The notes under the pieces: model-generated
The model's input: the letters and a program-made list of their open reading frames with translations, nothing else
Databases searched by the model: none
Told to the model about the DNA's origin: nothing
Assembly: GCF_008253865.1 (NCBI RefSeq)
Contig: NZ_CP042331.1
Span: forward strand, 6,315,364 to 6,379,363
Reading direction: 5' to 3'
DNA: 64,000 nucleotides
Source of the DNA: Bosea sp. F3-2
GTDB lineage: Bacteria; Pseudomonadota; Alphaproteobacteria; Rhizobiales; Beijerinckiaceae
Shown: piece by piece, positions 43,597-52,230 of the stretch
How the letters are laid out: every line of letters starts with the position of its first letter
Position numbering within the stretch: the first letter of the stretch is position 1
Program-made: the position numbers and the translations under genes

Positions 43597-46098
43597 TCAC
43601 CCCATCGCCGCCTTCACCGTCTCGACGAGCTGCTTCATCGTGAAGGGCTTGGGCAGGAAGTGGAAGTCCTCGCCCTCCGGCAGGTTCTTGCGGAAGGCTT
43701 CCTCGGCATAGCCGGAGACGAAGACGACCTTTGTGTTCGGGTTGCGCTTGCGCAGCTCGCCCAGCAGGGTCGGACCATCCATCTCGGGCATGACGACGTC
43801 GGAGACGACGAGGTCGATCTGGCCGTCGTTCTTCAGGAAGAGATCGAGCGCCTCGACGCCGGATGCAGCTTCGTGGACGGTATAGCCGCGCGAGACCAGC
43901 ATGCGCGCGTTCAGCGCGCGCACCGCGTCCTCGTCCTCGACCAGCAGAATGACGCCGGCGCCGGTGTGATCGGCGGCGAGCTTCTTCGGCGCCTCCTTGG
44001 CCGCGACCTCGGCAGCGATTTCCTCCTGGCTCGGGACATGGCGCGGCAGGAAGATCTGGAAGGCCGTGCCCTTGCCGATGGTGGAATCGACGAAGACGTA
44101 GCCGCCGGTCTGCTTGACGATGCCATAGACCATCGAGAGGCCGAGACCGGTGCCCTTGCCGACCTCCTTGGTGGTGAAGAAGGGCTCGAAGATCTTGTCG
44201 AGATGCTCCTGCGGAATGCCGGTGCCGCTGTCCTCGACTTCGAGCAGCACATAGTCGTCGGCTGGCAGGGCGGCGTGGTTGAAGCTCACGCAGTCCTCGC
44301 GCGCGACGTTGCGGGTGCGCACCGTCAGCTTGCCGCCATCGGGCATGGCGTCGCGGGCGTTGACTGCGAGGTTGACGATGACCTGCTCGAGCTGGCCGAG
44401 ATCTGCCTTGACCGGCCAGAGGTCGCGGCCCTGGCGGACGTCCAGCGTCACCTTGTCGGCGACGACGCGCTTCAGCATCAGCGAGAGGTCGGAGAGCACC
44501 TCGCCGAGTTCCAGCACTTGCGGGCGCAGGGTCTGGCGGCGCGAGAAGGCGAGCAGCTGTCGCACCAGCGCCGCGGCGCGGTAGGCGTTCTGCTTGATCT
44601 GCATGATGTCCGGGAAGGACGGGTCGGTCGGCCGATGGCTCGCGAGCAGGAACTCGGAGGCGTTGATGATCACCTGCAGCACGTTGTTGAAGTCGTGTGC
44701 GATGCCGCCGGCGAGCTGGCCGACCGCCTGCATCTTGCCGGCCTGGTCCATATTGTCGCGCAGCTTGCGCTCGGCCGTGGTCTCGAGTGCGTAGACGATG
44801 GCGCGCTCGCCGTCGCCATCCTCCGAGGCGGAGACCGGCGCGAGGTAGAGCTTGGCCGAGCGCCCGTCCTCGCCGGCGAGGGTGAGATCCAGCGGACTGA
44901 CCGCGGCGCTGCCGTCCACGACCTCGGCAAGGCCGCGTTCGAGGCCGGAATTGGGCGCGACGAGATCGTAGATCGTCTGGAGCGGCGTGCCGGATGGCGC
45001 AAGCCGGGCGAAGGCGGCGTTGGAGCGCAGGATCGCGCCGTTCTTGTCCACGGTCGCGATCGCCATCGGCGTCGAGTGGAAGAAGCGGGCGAAGCGGACC
45101 TCGGCGTCGCTGCCGCGATCGGCGCCGGCCTCGCCGGACGCGCGGTTGAGGACCAGCGTGCGGGAAGGGCCGGCGCGGCCGTCCTGCCCGAAAGCGACCT
45201 GATGATGCAGCCGCACCGGCAGCGGGTTGCCGTTGCGGCGCTTCAGATCGACGTCGAGCACCTCGACGCGGACATCGCCTGGCTGGCCGCGGATGGCCTG
45301 GATCAGCGCGGCGGCGGCCGGGGTGCAGATGTCGTCGAGATGCAGGCCGCCTGAGCCGAAGCGGGCGAGGTCGAAGTCGAGCCAGCTCGACAGCGTGGCG
45401 TTGAGATAGGAGACCTCGCCGTCGGCGTCGATCGAGATGAAGCCGGCCGGCGCATGGTCGAGATAGTCGATCGCGTGCTGGAGCTCCTGGAAGGCGTTCT
45501 CCTGCCGCTCGCGCTCGGGCGTGATGTCGGTGACCGACCAGAGCGTGGCGTTGCCGGTCTCGCGGCGAACCGGCGTGACGCGCACGCGGTACCAGCCGAC
45601 CTCGCCGCGCCCGCCGAGGGCGGGTTCGAGGCGGACCTCCTCGACCAGCCGGCGGTTCTCGCGGGCGGCGGCGGCGAGCCGGTAGATCGCCTCCGAGACG
45701 TCGGCGCGGCCGGTCAGGAGACGTCCGACGGGCTTGAGGTCGTTCGCGCCTGTGGCGCCCGCCAGAGCGAGATAGGTCTCGTTGGCGTAGACGATCTCGT
45801 TCTCGCCCTCGGTCACGACGATGCCTTCGTCGGCACTGTCGACGATCGTCTTGGTCAGGTCGTTGCGGGCGGCGCGGCCGGAGAACTGGACGAGGCCGAT
45901 GGCGAAGGCGAAGAGGCCGAAGACACCGATGACCGAGAGAAGGGCCAGCAATCCAAGGATCAGCGGCTGCGCCCATTCATTGGCCAGAAAGCCGAGTGCG
46001 ATGGCCGCGCCGACGAGCAGACCCGCGACCAGCAGGATGATGCCGATATGGCCGGGCTTGTCGGAGCGATCAATTGTGGTCGCCGTGGTGCCGCTCAT
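43597..46098 (-). CDS. cckA: Hybrid sensor histidine kinase CckA
   Basis: The ATG at 46098 gives 833 residues. Two membrane helices (about 18-38 and 44-64) precede PAS domains (KTIVDSADEGIVVTEGENEI; LQHAIDYLDHAPAGFISIDA; RFFHSTPMAIATVDKNGAIL). The kinase has the H-box GGIAHDFNNVLQ near 465, N-box NLAVNARDAMPDG near 583, GTGLGLSMVYGIVKQ near 654, and a C-terminal receiver with VVSDVVMPEMDG near 766. This is the CckA architecture, which phosphorylates CtrA and CpdR through ChpT. It follows the flgB-flhB operon on the same strand, separated by a repeat. Confidence 0.92.
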   Translation of the reverse strand: MSGTTATTIDRSDKPGHIGIILLVAGLLVGAAIALGFLANEWAQPLILGLLALLSVIGVFGLFAFAIGLVQFSGRAARNDLTKTIVDSADEGIVVTEGENEIVYANETYLALAGATGANDLKPVGRLLTGRADVSEAIYRLAAAARENRRLVEEVRLEPALGGRGEVGWYRVRVTPVRRETGNATLWSVTDITPERERQENAFQELQHAIDYLDHAPAGFISIDADGEVSYLNATLSSWLDFDLARFGSGGLHLDDICTPAAAALIQAIRGQPGDVRVEVLDVDLKRRNGNPLPVRLHHQVAFGQDGRAGPSRTLVLNRASGEAGADRGSDAEVRFARFFHSTPMAIATVDKNGAILRSNAAFARLAPSGTPLQTIYDLVAPNSGLERGLAEVVDGSAAVSPLDLTLAGEDGRSAKLYLAPVSASEDGDGERAIVYALETTAERKLRDNMDQAGKMQAVGQLAGGIAHDFNNVLQVIINASEFLLASHRPTDPSFPDIMQIKQNAYRAAALVRQLLAFSRRQTLRPQVLELGEVLSDLSLMLKRVVADKVTLDVRQGRDLWPVKADLGQLEQVIVNLAVNARDAMPDGGKLTVRTRNVAREDCVSFNHAALPADDYVLLEVEDSGTGIPQEHLDKIFEPFFTTKEVGKGTGLGLSMVYGIVKQTGGYVFVDSTIGKGTAFQIFLPRHVPSQEEIAAEVAAKEAPKKLAADHTGAGVILLVEDEDAVRALNARMLVSRGYTVHEAASGVEALDLFLKNDGQIDLVVSDVVMPEMDGPTLLGELRKRNPNTKVVFVSGYAEEAFRKNLPEGEDFHFLPKPFTMKQLVETVKAAMG

Positions 46099-46165
46099 GC
46101 GGTGAAGTCCGTTTCCTTGCTGCCGGGCCCTTCTGGAGCACGCCGCATTCTTACTGAAGCATGCC

Positions 46166-46259
46166 GTCATTCCGGACAAGCCGCGCTGGCGGCGCCGATC
46201 CGGAATCCATCATAGAGCGATGCGCCCTACGATGGATTCCGGGTCAAGCCCGGAATGAC
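46166..46259. repeat. 94-bp inverted repeat element, copy 2
   Basis: GTCATTCCGGACAAGCCGCG at the left and CCGGGTCAAGCCCGGAATGA at the right. Its reverse complement matches 40625-40718 at all but about eight of 94 positions. It lies between cckA and flhB. Confidence 0.9.
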
Positions 46260-46329
46260 GGCGTGTTTCCGCCAAACGCTACATGCTCCGGACCGTTGGC
46301 TTTTTCGTTCCTTCGCATCCGCTGCCGAG

Positions 46330-47397
46330 TTAGGCGCGCCGGCCCTTCAGGCGCAAGACGTAACCGATGACTTCCGCCACCGCCTGATAGTGTTCGACAG
46401 GAATTTCTTCGTCGATGTCGACCGTGGCGTAGAGCGCGCGCGCCAGCGGCGGGTTCTCGACGATCGGCACGCGATGCTCACCGGCGACTTCGCGGATCTT
46501 GAGGGCCATGGTGTCCACGCCTTTCGCCAGGCAGAGCGGTGCCGCCATACCAGGCTCATATTGCAAGGCGACGGCGAAGTGGGTCGGGTTGGTGATGATC
46601 ACGGTCGCCTTCGGCACTGCCGCCATCATGCGCTTGCGCACGCGCTGGGCGCGGATCTGGCGCAGCTTCGCCTTGACCTCGGGATTGCCTTCGGAGTTCT
46701 TGAACTCCTCCTTGATCTCCTGCTTCGTCATCTTCTGGCGCTGGTACCAGCTGAAGCGCTGCCATGCGAAGTCCCCGATGGCGACGATGGCGAAGAGGGC
46801 GAGGACTGCGCCCATCAGCTTGATGGCCAGCGAGAGCGTGGCCGGCATCAGGGCCGAGACGTTCATCTGCACGAAGGCTTCGAGCCGATCGTGCTGGTTC
46901 CAGAGCGTGATCCAGACCACCGCGCCGATCAGCGCCGTCTTGGCGAGGCCCTTGGCGAAATTGACCCAGGCCTCCTTGCCGAGCATGCGCTTGGCGCCGG
47001 CAAAAGGCGAGATGCGGTCGAACTTCGGCATCAGCGGCTCGAAGGTCCAGAGCGGCTTGTGCTGGAGCAGCGCGCCGGCGAGGCCGGCGCAGAGGATGAA
47101 GGCGAAGGGCAGGCCGAGCGCCATGAAGCCGGTGAGAACGCCCTGCCGCGTGACCTGCATGAAGGCGGCGCCGTCCGGCGGCACCTGATGCGCGTTCATC
47201 AGGAAGGAGCGCAGCGACAACATCGCATCGCGGGCGGACCAGCCGGCGGCGACCAACAGCGCCAGCGTGAAACCGCAGAGGACGAAGAAGGTGCCGATCT
47301 CCTGCGATCGGGGTACGTCGCCTTTCTCGGTGGCCTCGTCCAGCTTTCGCTGGGTCGGGTCCTCTGTCCTGTCCTCGTTCTCGGTCTCTTCAGCCAT
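46330..47397 (-). CDS. flhB: Flagellar export gate protein FlhB
   Basis: A 355-residue protein starting MAEETENEDRTEDPTQRKLD, with four membrane helices and a cytosolic C-terminal domain. The auto-cleavage motif NPTH lies in ATVIITNPTHFAVALQYEPG near residue 272, and the end ENPPLARALYATVDIDEEIP then HYQAVAEVIGYVLRLKGRRA is typical. FlhB switches export from hook to filament substrates after self-cleavage. It starts seven bases after fliR and is the last clear gene of the flgB operon. Confidence 0.95.
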   Translation of the reverse strand: MAEETENEDRTEDPTQRKLDEATEKGDVPRSQEIGTFFVLCGFTLALLVAAGWSARDAMLSLRSFLMNAHQVPPDGAAFMQVTRQGVLTGFMALGLPFAFILCAGLAGALLQHKPLWTFEPLMPKFDRISPFAGAKRMLGKEAWVNFAKGLAKTALIGAVVWITLWNQHDRLEAFVQMNVSALMPATLSLAIKLMGAVLALFAIVAIGDFAWQRFSWYQRQKMTKQEIKEEFKNSEGNPEVKAKLRQIRAQRVRKRMMAAVPKATVIITNPTHFAVALQYEPGMAAPLCLAKGVDTMALKIREVAGEHRVPIVENPPLARALYATVDIDEEIPVEHYQAVAEVIGYVLRLKGRRA

Positions 47398-47404
47398 GGC
47401 GTGC

Positions 47405-48163
47405 TCAGCCCCCCGTGAACTGGCGCAGGAAGACGCCGAGATCGTTGAGGAAGACGCTCATCATCACGCCGACCACGACGAGCAGGACGAGCATGCCGCC
47501 GAGGATCGAGGCCGGCACGGCGAGGAAGAAGACTTGGAGCTGCGGCATCATCCGCGCCAGCACGCCGAGCCCGAGATTGAACAGGAGGCCGAAGACGAGG
47601 AAGGGCGCCGAGATCTGAACGGCGAGCGCGAAGCCGCGTGCCGCCGACTGCACGGCGAGCGTCAGGATATCCGGCATCTCGGGAACGCCGCCGGGCGGCA
47701 GCAGGCGATAGCTTTCATGGATCGCGGCGATGGCGATGTGGTGCAGGTCGGTCGTCAGGATCAGCGTGGTCCCGAGCATGGTCAGGAAGTTGCCGATCGA
47801 CGGGTTCTGCAGGCCGCCGGTCGGATCGACCGTCATGGCAAAGCCGAGACCCATGGTCTGGGCGACGAGAGTGCCGGCCGTCTGCAGGCAGGCCATCACC
47901 AGCCGGGCGCAGACACCGATGATCAGGCCGATCAGCAATTCGCCGATGAGCAGCGCGACGATGCCGGAGACATCGGGCGGGATGCGCAGGGAAGGGCGGG
48001 CGACCGGCACGATCATCAGGGCGATGAAGAAGGCGAGCGACAGCCGCCCGCGCGAAAAGATGAAGCGCTCGCCGATGCCGGGCATCAGCATGACGAGCGT
48101 GCCGACCCGCGCGAAGACGAGCACGAAAAGGGCGCTGATCTCGGGCAGGATCGCGATCTGCAT
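47405..48163 (-). CDS. fliR: Flagellar export gate protein FliR
   Basis: The ATG at 48163 gives 252 residues beginning MQIAILPEISALFVLVFARV, which matches the usual FliR start; an upstream ATG at 48244 overlaps the fliQ stop but would add 27 unusual residues. Six or so helices follow, with VDPTGGLQNPSIGNFLTMLG and ISAPFLVFGLLFNLGLGVLA then RMMPQLQVFFLAVP. FliR forms the export-gate core with FliP and FliQ. The order fliQ-fliR-flhB is standard. Confidence 0.93.
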   Translation of the reverse strand: MQIAILPEISALFVLVFARVGTLVMLMPGIGERFIFSRGRLSLAFFIALMIVPVARPSLRIPPDVSGIVALLIGELLIGLIIGVCARLVMACLQTAGTLVAQTMGLGFAMTVDPTGGLQNPSIGNFLTMLGTTLILTTDLHHIAIAAIHESYRLLPPGGVPEMPDILTLAVQSAARGFALAVQISAPFLVFGLLFNLGLGVLARMMPQLQVFFLAVPASILGGMLVLLVVVGVMMSVFLNDLGVFLRQFTGG

Positions 48164-48240
48164 CGTGCCGCAGGCACCTTTCCGCCAGCGCGGGTGCCGC
48201 GGGTCTGCGTCGGCGAAGGCCGGCTGCAGTCGCGACAGTC

Positions 48241-48507
48241 TCATCCGCCCGTGGCGATTCGGGCGGCGACTCGCCCCATATAGCCCGCCAGCGCATCACC
48301 CATGAACGGCAGAAACAGCAGCAGCGCGGCGAAGACGGCGACGATCTTCGGCACGAAGACGAGCGTCTGCTCCTGGATCTGGGTCAGCGCCTGCACCAGC
48401 GAGACGGCGAGGCCGACGACGAGCGCGATCACCATCAGCGGCCCGCCGACCTTGAGGAAGACGACGATGCCGTCGCGGGCGACGTCGAGAATGGCTCCGG
48501 AAGTCAT
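48241..48507 (-). CDS. fliQ: Flagellar export gate protein FliQ
   Basis: An 88-residue protein with two membrane helices: GGPLMVIALVVGLAVSLVQA, then LTQIQEQTLVFVPKIVAVFA. The TQIQEQTL and FVPK segments are the FliQ signature. Four copies join FliP and FliR in the gate. It starts 24 bases after fliE in the flgB-flgC-fliE-fliQ-fliR-flhB operon. Confidence 0.95.
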   Translation of the reverse strand: MTSGAILDVARDGIVVFLKVGGPLMVIALVVGLAVSLVQALTQIQEQTLVFVPKIVAVFAALLLFLPFMGDALAGYMGRVAARIATGG

Positions 48508-48531
48508 GATCTTATCTCGATCCGTTGGCCG

Positions 48532-48855
48532 TCAGACCGGCATCCGCATGATTTCCTCATAGGCCGCGATGACACGGTCGCGCACCGCGACCAGCGTCTC
48601 GATCGCCGCCTCGCTCTCGGCCACCGCGGTGACGACATTGACGATGTCGGCCCGTCCGCCGGCGACGGTCGCAGTCTGAGTGTCAGCCTTGCGGCCGGCC
48701 TCGGCGGTCGCGTCGAGCGCCTTGCCGAGCAGGGCAGAGAAATCCGGTCCGCCTGCTTCCGCACCGCCTGTGGCGAGCGGCTTGCGCATCAGATTGCCGG
48801 CGCCCATCCCCTGGATGGAGGCGTAGGCGCCCGCAGCGAAACCCGGAGTGGCCAT
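48532..48855 (-). CDS. fliE: Flagellar hook-basal body protein FliE
   Basis: A 107-residue protein. The first half is flexible (GMGAGNLMRKPLATGGAEAG); the second has DFSALLGKALDATAEAGRKA and ESEAAIETLVAVRDRVIAAY with EEIMRMPV, the conserved FliE end. FliE is the adapter between the MS ring or export gate and the proximal rod. Position between flgC and fliQ is as in other alphaproteobacteria. Confidence 0.93.
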   Translation of the reverse strand: MATPGFAAGAYASIQGMGAGNLMRKPLATGGAEAGGPDFSALLGKALDATAEAGRKADTQTATVAGGRADIVNVVTAVAESEAAIETLVAVRDRVIAAYEEIMRMPV

Positions 48856-48887
48856 GGCGGTTCAATCCCCTTCTGGAGCCGCGCGGT

Positions 48888-49298
48888 TCAGGCGCGCAGG
48901 ATATCGATGGTGCGCTGGATCATCCGGCGCGTCGAAGAGATCAGGTTGAGATTGGCCTCGTAGCTGCGCTGGGCCTCGCGCATGTCGACCATCTCGACCA
49001 GCGAATTGACGTTGGGCATCTGCACGTCGCCATTGGCGTCGGCGGCCGGATTGCCCGGCTCGTGCTTGACCTTGAAGGCGCTCTGGTCGCGCTGGACCTT
49101 GCCGAGTGCGACGAACTGGGCATCGAGCTCGCGGTCGAAATGGCGCTGGAAGGTCGGAACCTTGCGGCGATAGGGCTCGGCGCCGGCGCGCTCCGGGCCG
49201 GAATCGGCGTTGGCGATGTTCTCCGAGATGACGCGCATGCGACCGGACTGGCTGCGCAGGCCGGAAGCGGCGACGGCGATGCTCTTGATCAGATCCAT
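48888..49298 (-). CDS. flgC: Flagellar proximal rod protein FlgC
   Basis: A 136-residue protein beginning MDLIKSIAVAASGLRSQSGR and MRVISENIANADS, the rod-protein N-terminal motif, and ending VEMVDMREAQRSYEANLNLI with SSTRRMIQRTIDILRA, as FlgC does. It builds the proximal rod with FlgB and FlgF. It lies 17 bases after flgB and 32 before fliE on the same strand. Confidence 0.95.
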   Translation of the reverse strand: MDLIKSIAVAASGLRSQSGRMRVISENIANADSGPERAGAEPYRRKVPTFQRHFDRELDAQFVALGKVQRDQSAFKVKHEPGNPAADANGDVQMPNVNSLVEMVDMREAQRSYEANLNLISSTRRMIQRTIDILRA

Positions 49299-49315
49299 GA
49301 TCAGCGACCCATCCT

Positions 49316-49717
49316 TTAGCGTCCTTTGCCAATCGCGATCTTCATCAGGCCGAGACCCTTGCTGTAGAGCGAGGCGGCCAGCTGATAGTCGGATTGGTTC
49401 TGCGCGACCTTGAGCATCTCGTCCTCGAGGTTCACCGCATTGCCGTTCGGGGTCGTCTCGAAGCGCGGGGCACCGGTGCCGTTGAAGCCGCCATTGCCGG
49501 TGGACAGGCTCATATGGCCGACGCTGGTGCGGGCGAGCGTGACACCGGCGCGGGCTGGGTCGACGCTGGGTGGCTTCAGGTCGACCGGGCGGAAGCGGGG
49601 GCTGTCGGCATTGGCGACGTTCTCGGCCAGAACCTTCTGGCGCGACTGCTGGTACTGCATGCGCAGCTTCAGCGCCTGCATCAGGCCGCCGCCGATGCTC
49701 AAGCCGTCATTCGCCAT
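49316..49717 (-). CDS. flgB: Flagellar proximal rod protein FlgB
   Basis: A 133-residue protein with LMQALKLRMQYQQSRQKVLA and ENVANADSPRFRPVDLKPPS at the N-terminus and LEDEMLKVAQNQSDYQLAAS then LYSKGLGLMKIAIGKGR at the C-terminus, the FlgB signature. It is the first gene of the flgB-flgC-fliE-fliQ-fliR-flhB operon. A near-perfect CtrA box is centred about 60 bases upstream of its start. Confidence 0.95.
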   Translation of the reverse strand: MANDGLSIGGGLMQALKLRMQYQQSRQKVLAENVANADSPRFRPVDLKPPSVDPARAGVTLARTSVGHMSLSTGNGGFNGTGAPRFETTPNGNAVNLEDEMLKVAQNQSDYQLAASLYSKGLGLMKIAIGKGR

Positions 49718-49770
49718 GGCCCAGCCCCTCGCTGCACTGCTCGATACTAGGCAAATCCTGCCGGGCTCAT

Positions 49771-49787
49771 GGTTAACAGGCAGTTAA
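49771..49787 (-). promoter_or_regulatory. CtrA box upstream of flgB
   Basis: On the minus strand TTAA-CTGCCTG-TTAACC, a full match to TTAA-N7-TTAAC, about 55-70 bases before the flgB start. It lies in the 197-base gap between divergent flgB and fliO, so it could serve either. The best of the four boxes in the window. Confidence 0.7.
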
Positions 49788-49914
49788 ATCTGCGGCATTT
49801 CGTAGGTCGCGTTAACCACGCATTCACCATGTTTCCCGATGGTGAAAGCGTTATGCTATAGCTAAGGTGTTGAACCTCGTGCGGAACTTCGGCCGCCCGA
49901 GGCCGTCTTCGCAG

Positions 49915-51288
49915 ATGAGGCAGACCTTGCAGAGCTTGTTCGGATTGGAACTCTCGACCGCGCAGAAGGTGATCGTCGCCTCTGTCGTCATCCTTGTGCT
50001 TCTCGCCCTGCTCGGACTTTTCGTGCGACAGATCCAGGGCGGCCGGTTGCGGCTGCGCGGCCAGGCCGGCGGTCGCCAGCGCCAGCCCCGCCTCGGTGTC
50101 GTCGACAGTTACGATCTCGACCGCCAGCGCCAGCTCGTTCTCATCAGACGCGACAATATCGAGCACCTCGTCATGATCGGCGGTGCATCCGACGTCGTGG
50201 TCGAAACCAATATCATGCGCAGCGGCGGCCGCGCGGTGGCGCCGAACTACAGTGAGGCGGCGCTGCCGGACCGCCCGCTGCCGCCGTTCGAGACGCTGGT
50301 CCCGCCGGCCGAACCGCCGGCGCGCCCCGGTGACGAGCCGCGCAGGACGCCTGCCGCCGCCGAGGCTCCGGATGTCCTGCCGCCGCTGCCGACGCGCTCG
50401 GGGCCGTCGCATGGCGAGATCGCTGCCGCCGCTGCCGCGAGCGCGGGGGTTGCGGCTGCACTCGGCCTGGGTGGTGGCGAAACGCAGCCGGCGCCGAAGC
50501 CGGTCGTTCCTCCTGCGCCGCCGGCTCCGATTCCGCCCCTGACAACGGGCCCAGCCCCGAGTTTCGCGCGCGAACATGCCCCGCCGCCCGCCGTCAGCGC
50601 AGGCGAGCTCGACGACATGACGCGGCAGCTCGAGGAGGCGCTGAAGCGCCCCTTCTCGGCGGTGCGCCCCGCCAATCTGCCGGGCGAAGCAACGCAGGAA
50701 AGCGCTGCCCCGTCGGTGAAGCCGCCCGTGCCGCCGGTCAGGCCTTTCGAGAAGCCGGTCGCCGAGGCGCCGAAGCCGCCCGCCCCGCCGGTCGAGGCGG
50801 CACTGCCGCCACCGCCGCCCGAGCCTAAGGTCGTACCGAAGCCTGAACCGACCCCGATCCCGGCTGTGCCGCAGCGACAGCCGGTGCTCCCCAGCGATGT
50901 CGAAGCGGAACTCGCGGCCGCGCTGGGGCTGACGCCGGAGCGCACGGCTCCCAAGCCTGCCGCTCCCGTGGCGCCTGCTCCGGCTCCTGCGGTGAAGGCG
51001 CCCGAGCCGAAGCCGGCCGAGCCGGAGACGAAGGAGCCGCCGCAGCCGGTTGCGCCTCCCAAGCCGAGCGAGCCCACGCCGGTAATCGACGAGGACGAAT
51101 TCGAGGAGGCTTTCGCACCCGTTGCGAAGCCGGAGCCCGAACAAGAGGCCAAGCCCGAGCCCGAGGCGAAGCCCAAGGCCGACAAGCCGGCCGAGCCGGA
51201 GACGAAGGAACTCGATCCGTTCTCGGTCGATGCCATCGAGGCGGAATTCGCCCGCCTGCTCGGACGCGACCCCAAGGCGAAGTCCTGA
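49915..51288 (+). CDS. fliO: FliO-like flagellar protein with long Pro/Glu/Lys-rich tail
   Basis: An ATG at 49915 gives 457 residues; in-frame GTG codons at 49867 and 49879 are alternatives. One membrane helix (about 16-36, VIVASVVILVLLALLGLFV) is followed by a small FliO/MopB-like domain: RQPRLGVVDSYDLDRQRQLV and LIRRDNIEHLVMIGGASDVV. The remaining 340 residues are low-complexity, rich in Pro, Ala, Glu and Lys, ending with an ordered-looking DPFSVDAIEAEFARLLGRDP. Ordinary FliO is about 100-150 residues. FliO helps assemble the FliP ring; fliP follows after 158 bases. The tail is the odd feature. Confidence 0.8.
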   Translation: MRQTLQSLFGLELSTAQKVIVASVVILVLLALLGLFVRQIQGGRLRLRGQAGGRQRQPRLGVVDSYDLDRQRQLVLIRRDNIEHLVMIGGASDVVVETNIMRSGGRAVAPNYSEAALPDRPLPPFETLVPPAEPPARPGDEPRRTPAAAEAPDVLPPLPTRSGPSHGEIAAAAAASAGVAAALGLGGGETQPAPKPVVPPAPPAPIPPLTTGPAPSFAREHAPPPAVSAGELDDMTRQLEEALKRPFSAVRPANLPGEATQESAAPSVKPPVPPVRPFEKPVAEAPKPPAPPVEAALPPPPPEPKVVPKPEPTPIPAVPQRQPVLPSDVEAELAAALGLTPERTAPKPAAPVAPAPAPAVKAPEPKPAEPETKEPPQPVAPPKPSEPTPVIDEDEFEEAFAPVAKPEPEQEAKPEPEAKPKADKPAEPETKELDPFSVDAIEAEFARLLGRDPKAKS

Positions 51289-51446
51289 TCTGACCCAGGT
51301 CGATGCCGCTGCTGGCCATGCCGGCGGCCATCAACAGGAATGTCAGATCTCCCGCCTCCAGACGCCGCGCTTCGGTTGCGCGGCGTTTCGCTGCGGCTAG
51401 CCTCGTGCCGTCCGATCGCGTGAGTCGGACGTAGCGGCAGCCGCGT

Positions 51447-52217
51447 GTGACATCGAGTTCCAGACCAGCGAGACGCTATCGTTTCGGGCGCGCCGTGCTG
51501 GCGGCCATGCTGCTGCTCGCCCTGCAGGCGACGCCGGCGCTGCCGCAGACGCTGTCGCTCGATCTGGGGCAGGGCGGCGGCGTCGCCGAGCGGGCGCTGC
51601 AGCTCATCGCCGTCATCACGGTGCTGTCGCTGGCGCCTTCGATCCTGATCATGGTGACGTCGTTCACCCGGATCGTGGTGGTGCTGTCGCTGCTGCGCTC
51701 GGCGCTGGGCACGCAGACGGCGCCGCCCAACGCCGTCATCATCGGGCTCTCGCTGTTCCTCACCGGCTTCGTCATGGCGCCGACGCTGCGCGAGGCCTAC
51801 ACCAATGCCGTCCAGCCGCTGATCGCCGGGCAGATCCAGCCGCAGGAGGCCTATAATCGCGGCGTCGTGCCGTTCAAGACCTTCATGCTCAGGCATGTCC
51901 GCGAGAAGGATCTCGGGCTCTTCCTCGACATGTCGCAGGGGCCGCGCCCACAGCAGCCGCAGGACATCGGTGTCGAGGTGCTGGTGCCTGCCTTCATGAT
52001 CTCGGAGCTGCGGCGCGCCTTCGAGATCGGCTTCCTGCTGTTCGTGCCCTTCCTGATCATCGACCTCGTCGTGGCCTCGATCCTGATGTCGGTGGGCATG
52101 ATGATGCTGCCGCCGGTGACGGTGGCGCTGCCGTTCAAACTGATCTTCTTCGTGCTGGTCGACGGCTGGGGGCTGGTCACCGGCTCGCTGGTGAAGAGCT
52201 ACGGCGTCGGCGGGTAG
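51447..52217 (+). CDS. fliP: Flagellar export gate protein FliP
   Basis: A GTG start gives 256 residues with a cleavable signal sequence (about 1-34, ending ALP-QT) as in many FliP proteins. Conserved segments are SLAPSILIMVTSFTRIVVVL, SLLRSALGTQTAPPNAVIIG, VLVPAFMISELRRAFEIGFL and SVGMMMLPPVTVALPFKLIF. FliP forms the pentameric core of the export gate with FliR and FliQ, encoded on the other strand nearby. It is the second gene after fliO, with a 158-base gap in which I see no gene. Confidence 0.95.
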   Translation: MTSSSRPARRYRFGRAVLAAMLLLALQATPALPQTLSLDLGQGGGVAERALQLIAVITVLSLAPSILIMVTSFTRIVVVLSLLRSALGTQTAPPNAVIIGLSLFLTGFVMAPTLREAYTNAVQPLIAGQIQPQEAYNRGVVPFKTFMLRHVREKDLGLFLDMSQGPRPQQPQDIGVEVLVPAFMISELRRAFEIGFLLFVPFLIIDLVVASILMSVGMMMLPPVTVALPFKLIFFVLVDGWGLVTGSLVKSYGVGG

Positions 52218-52230
52218 GCTGCCGGGTCTG

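Noticed and set aside
43547..45976. An 809-codon minus-strand frame and a 564-codon plus-strand frame over the cckA gene
   Set aside because: Both are arginine-rich or composition-biased shadows of cckA in a GC-rich genome. The frame of cckA has continuous kinase domains.
49801..49816. A second TTAAC half-site upstream of fliO (CGTA-GGTCGCG-TTAACC)
   Set aside because: Only one half matches the CtrA consensus; too weak to list as a site without a matrix scan.
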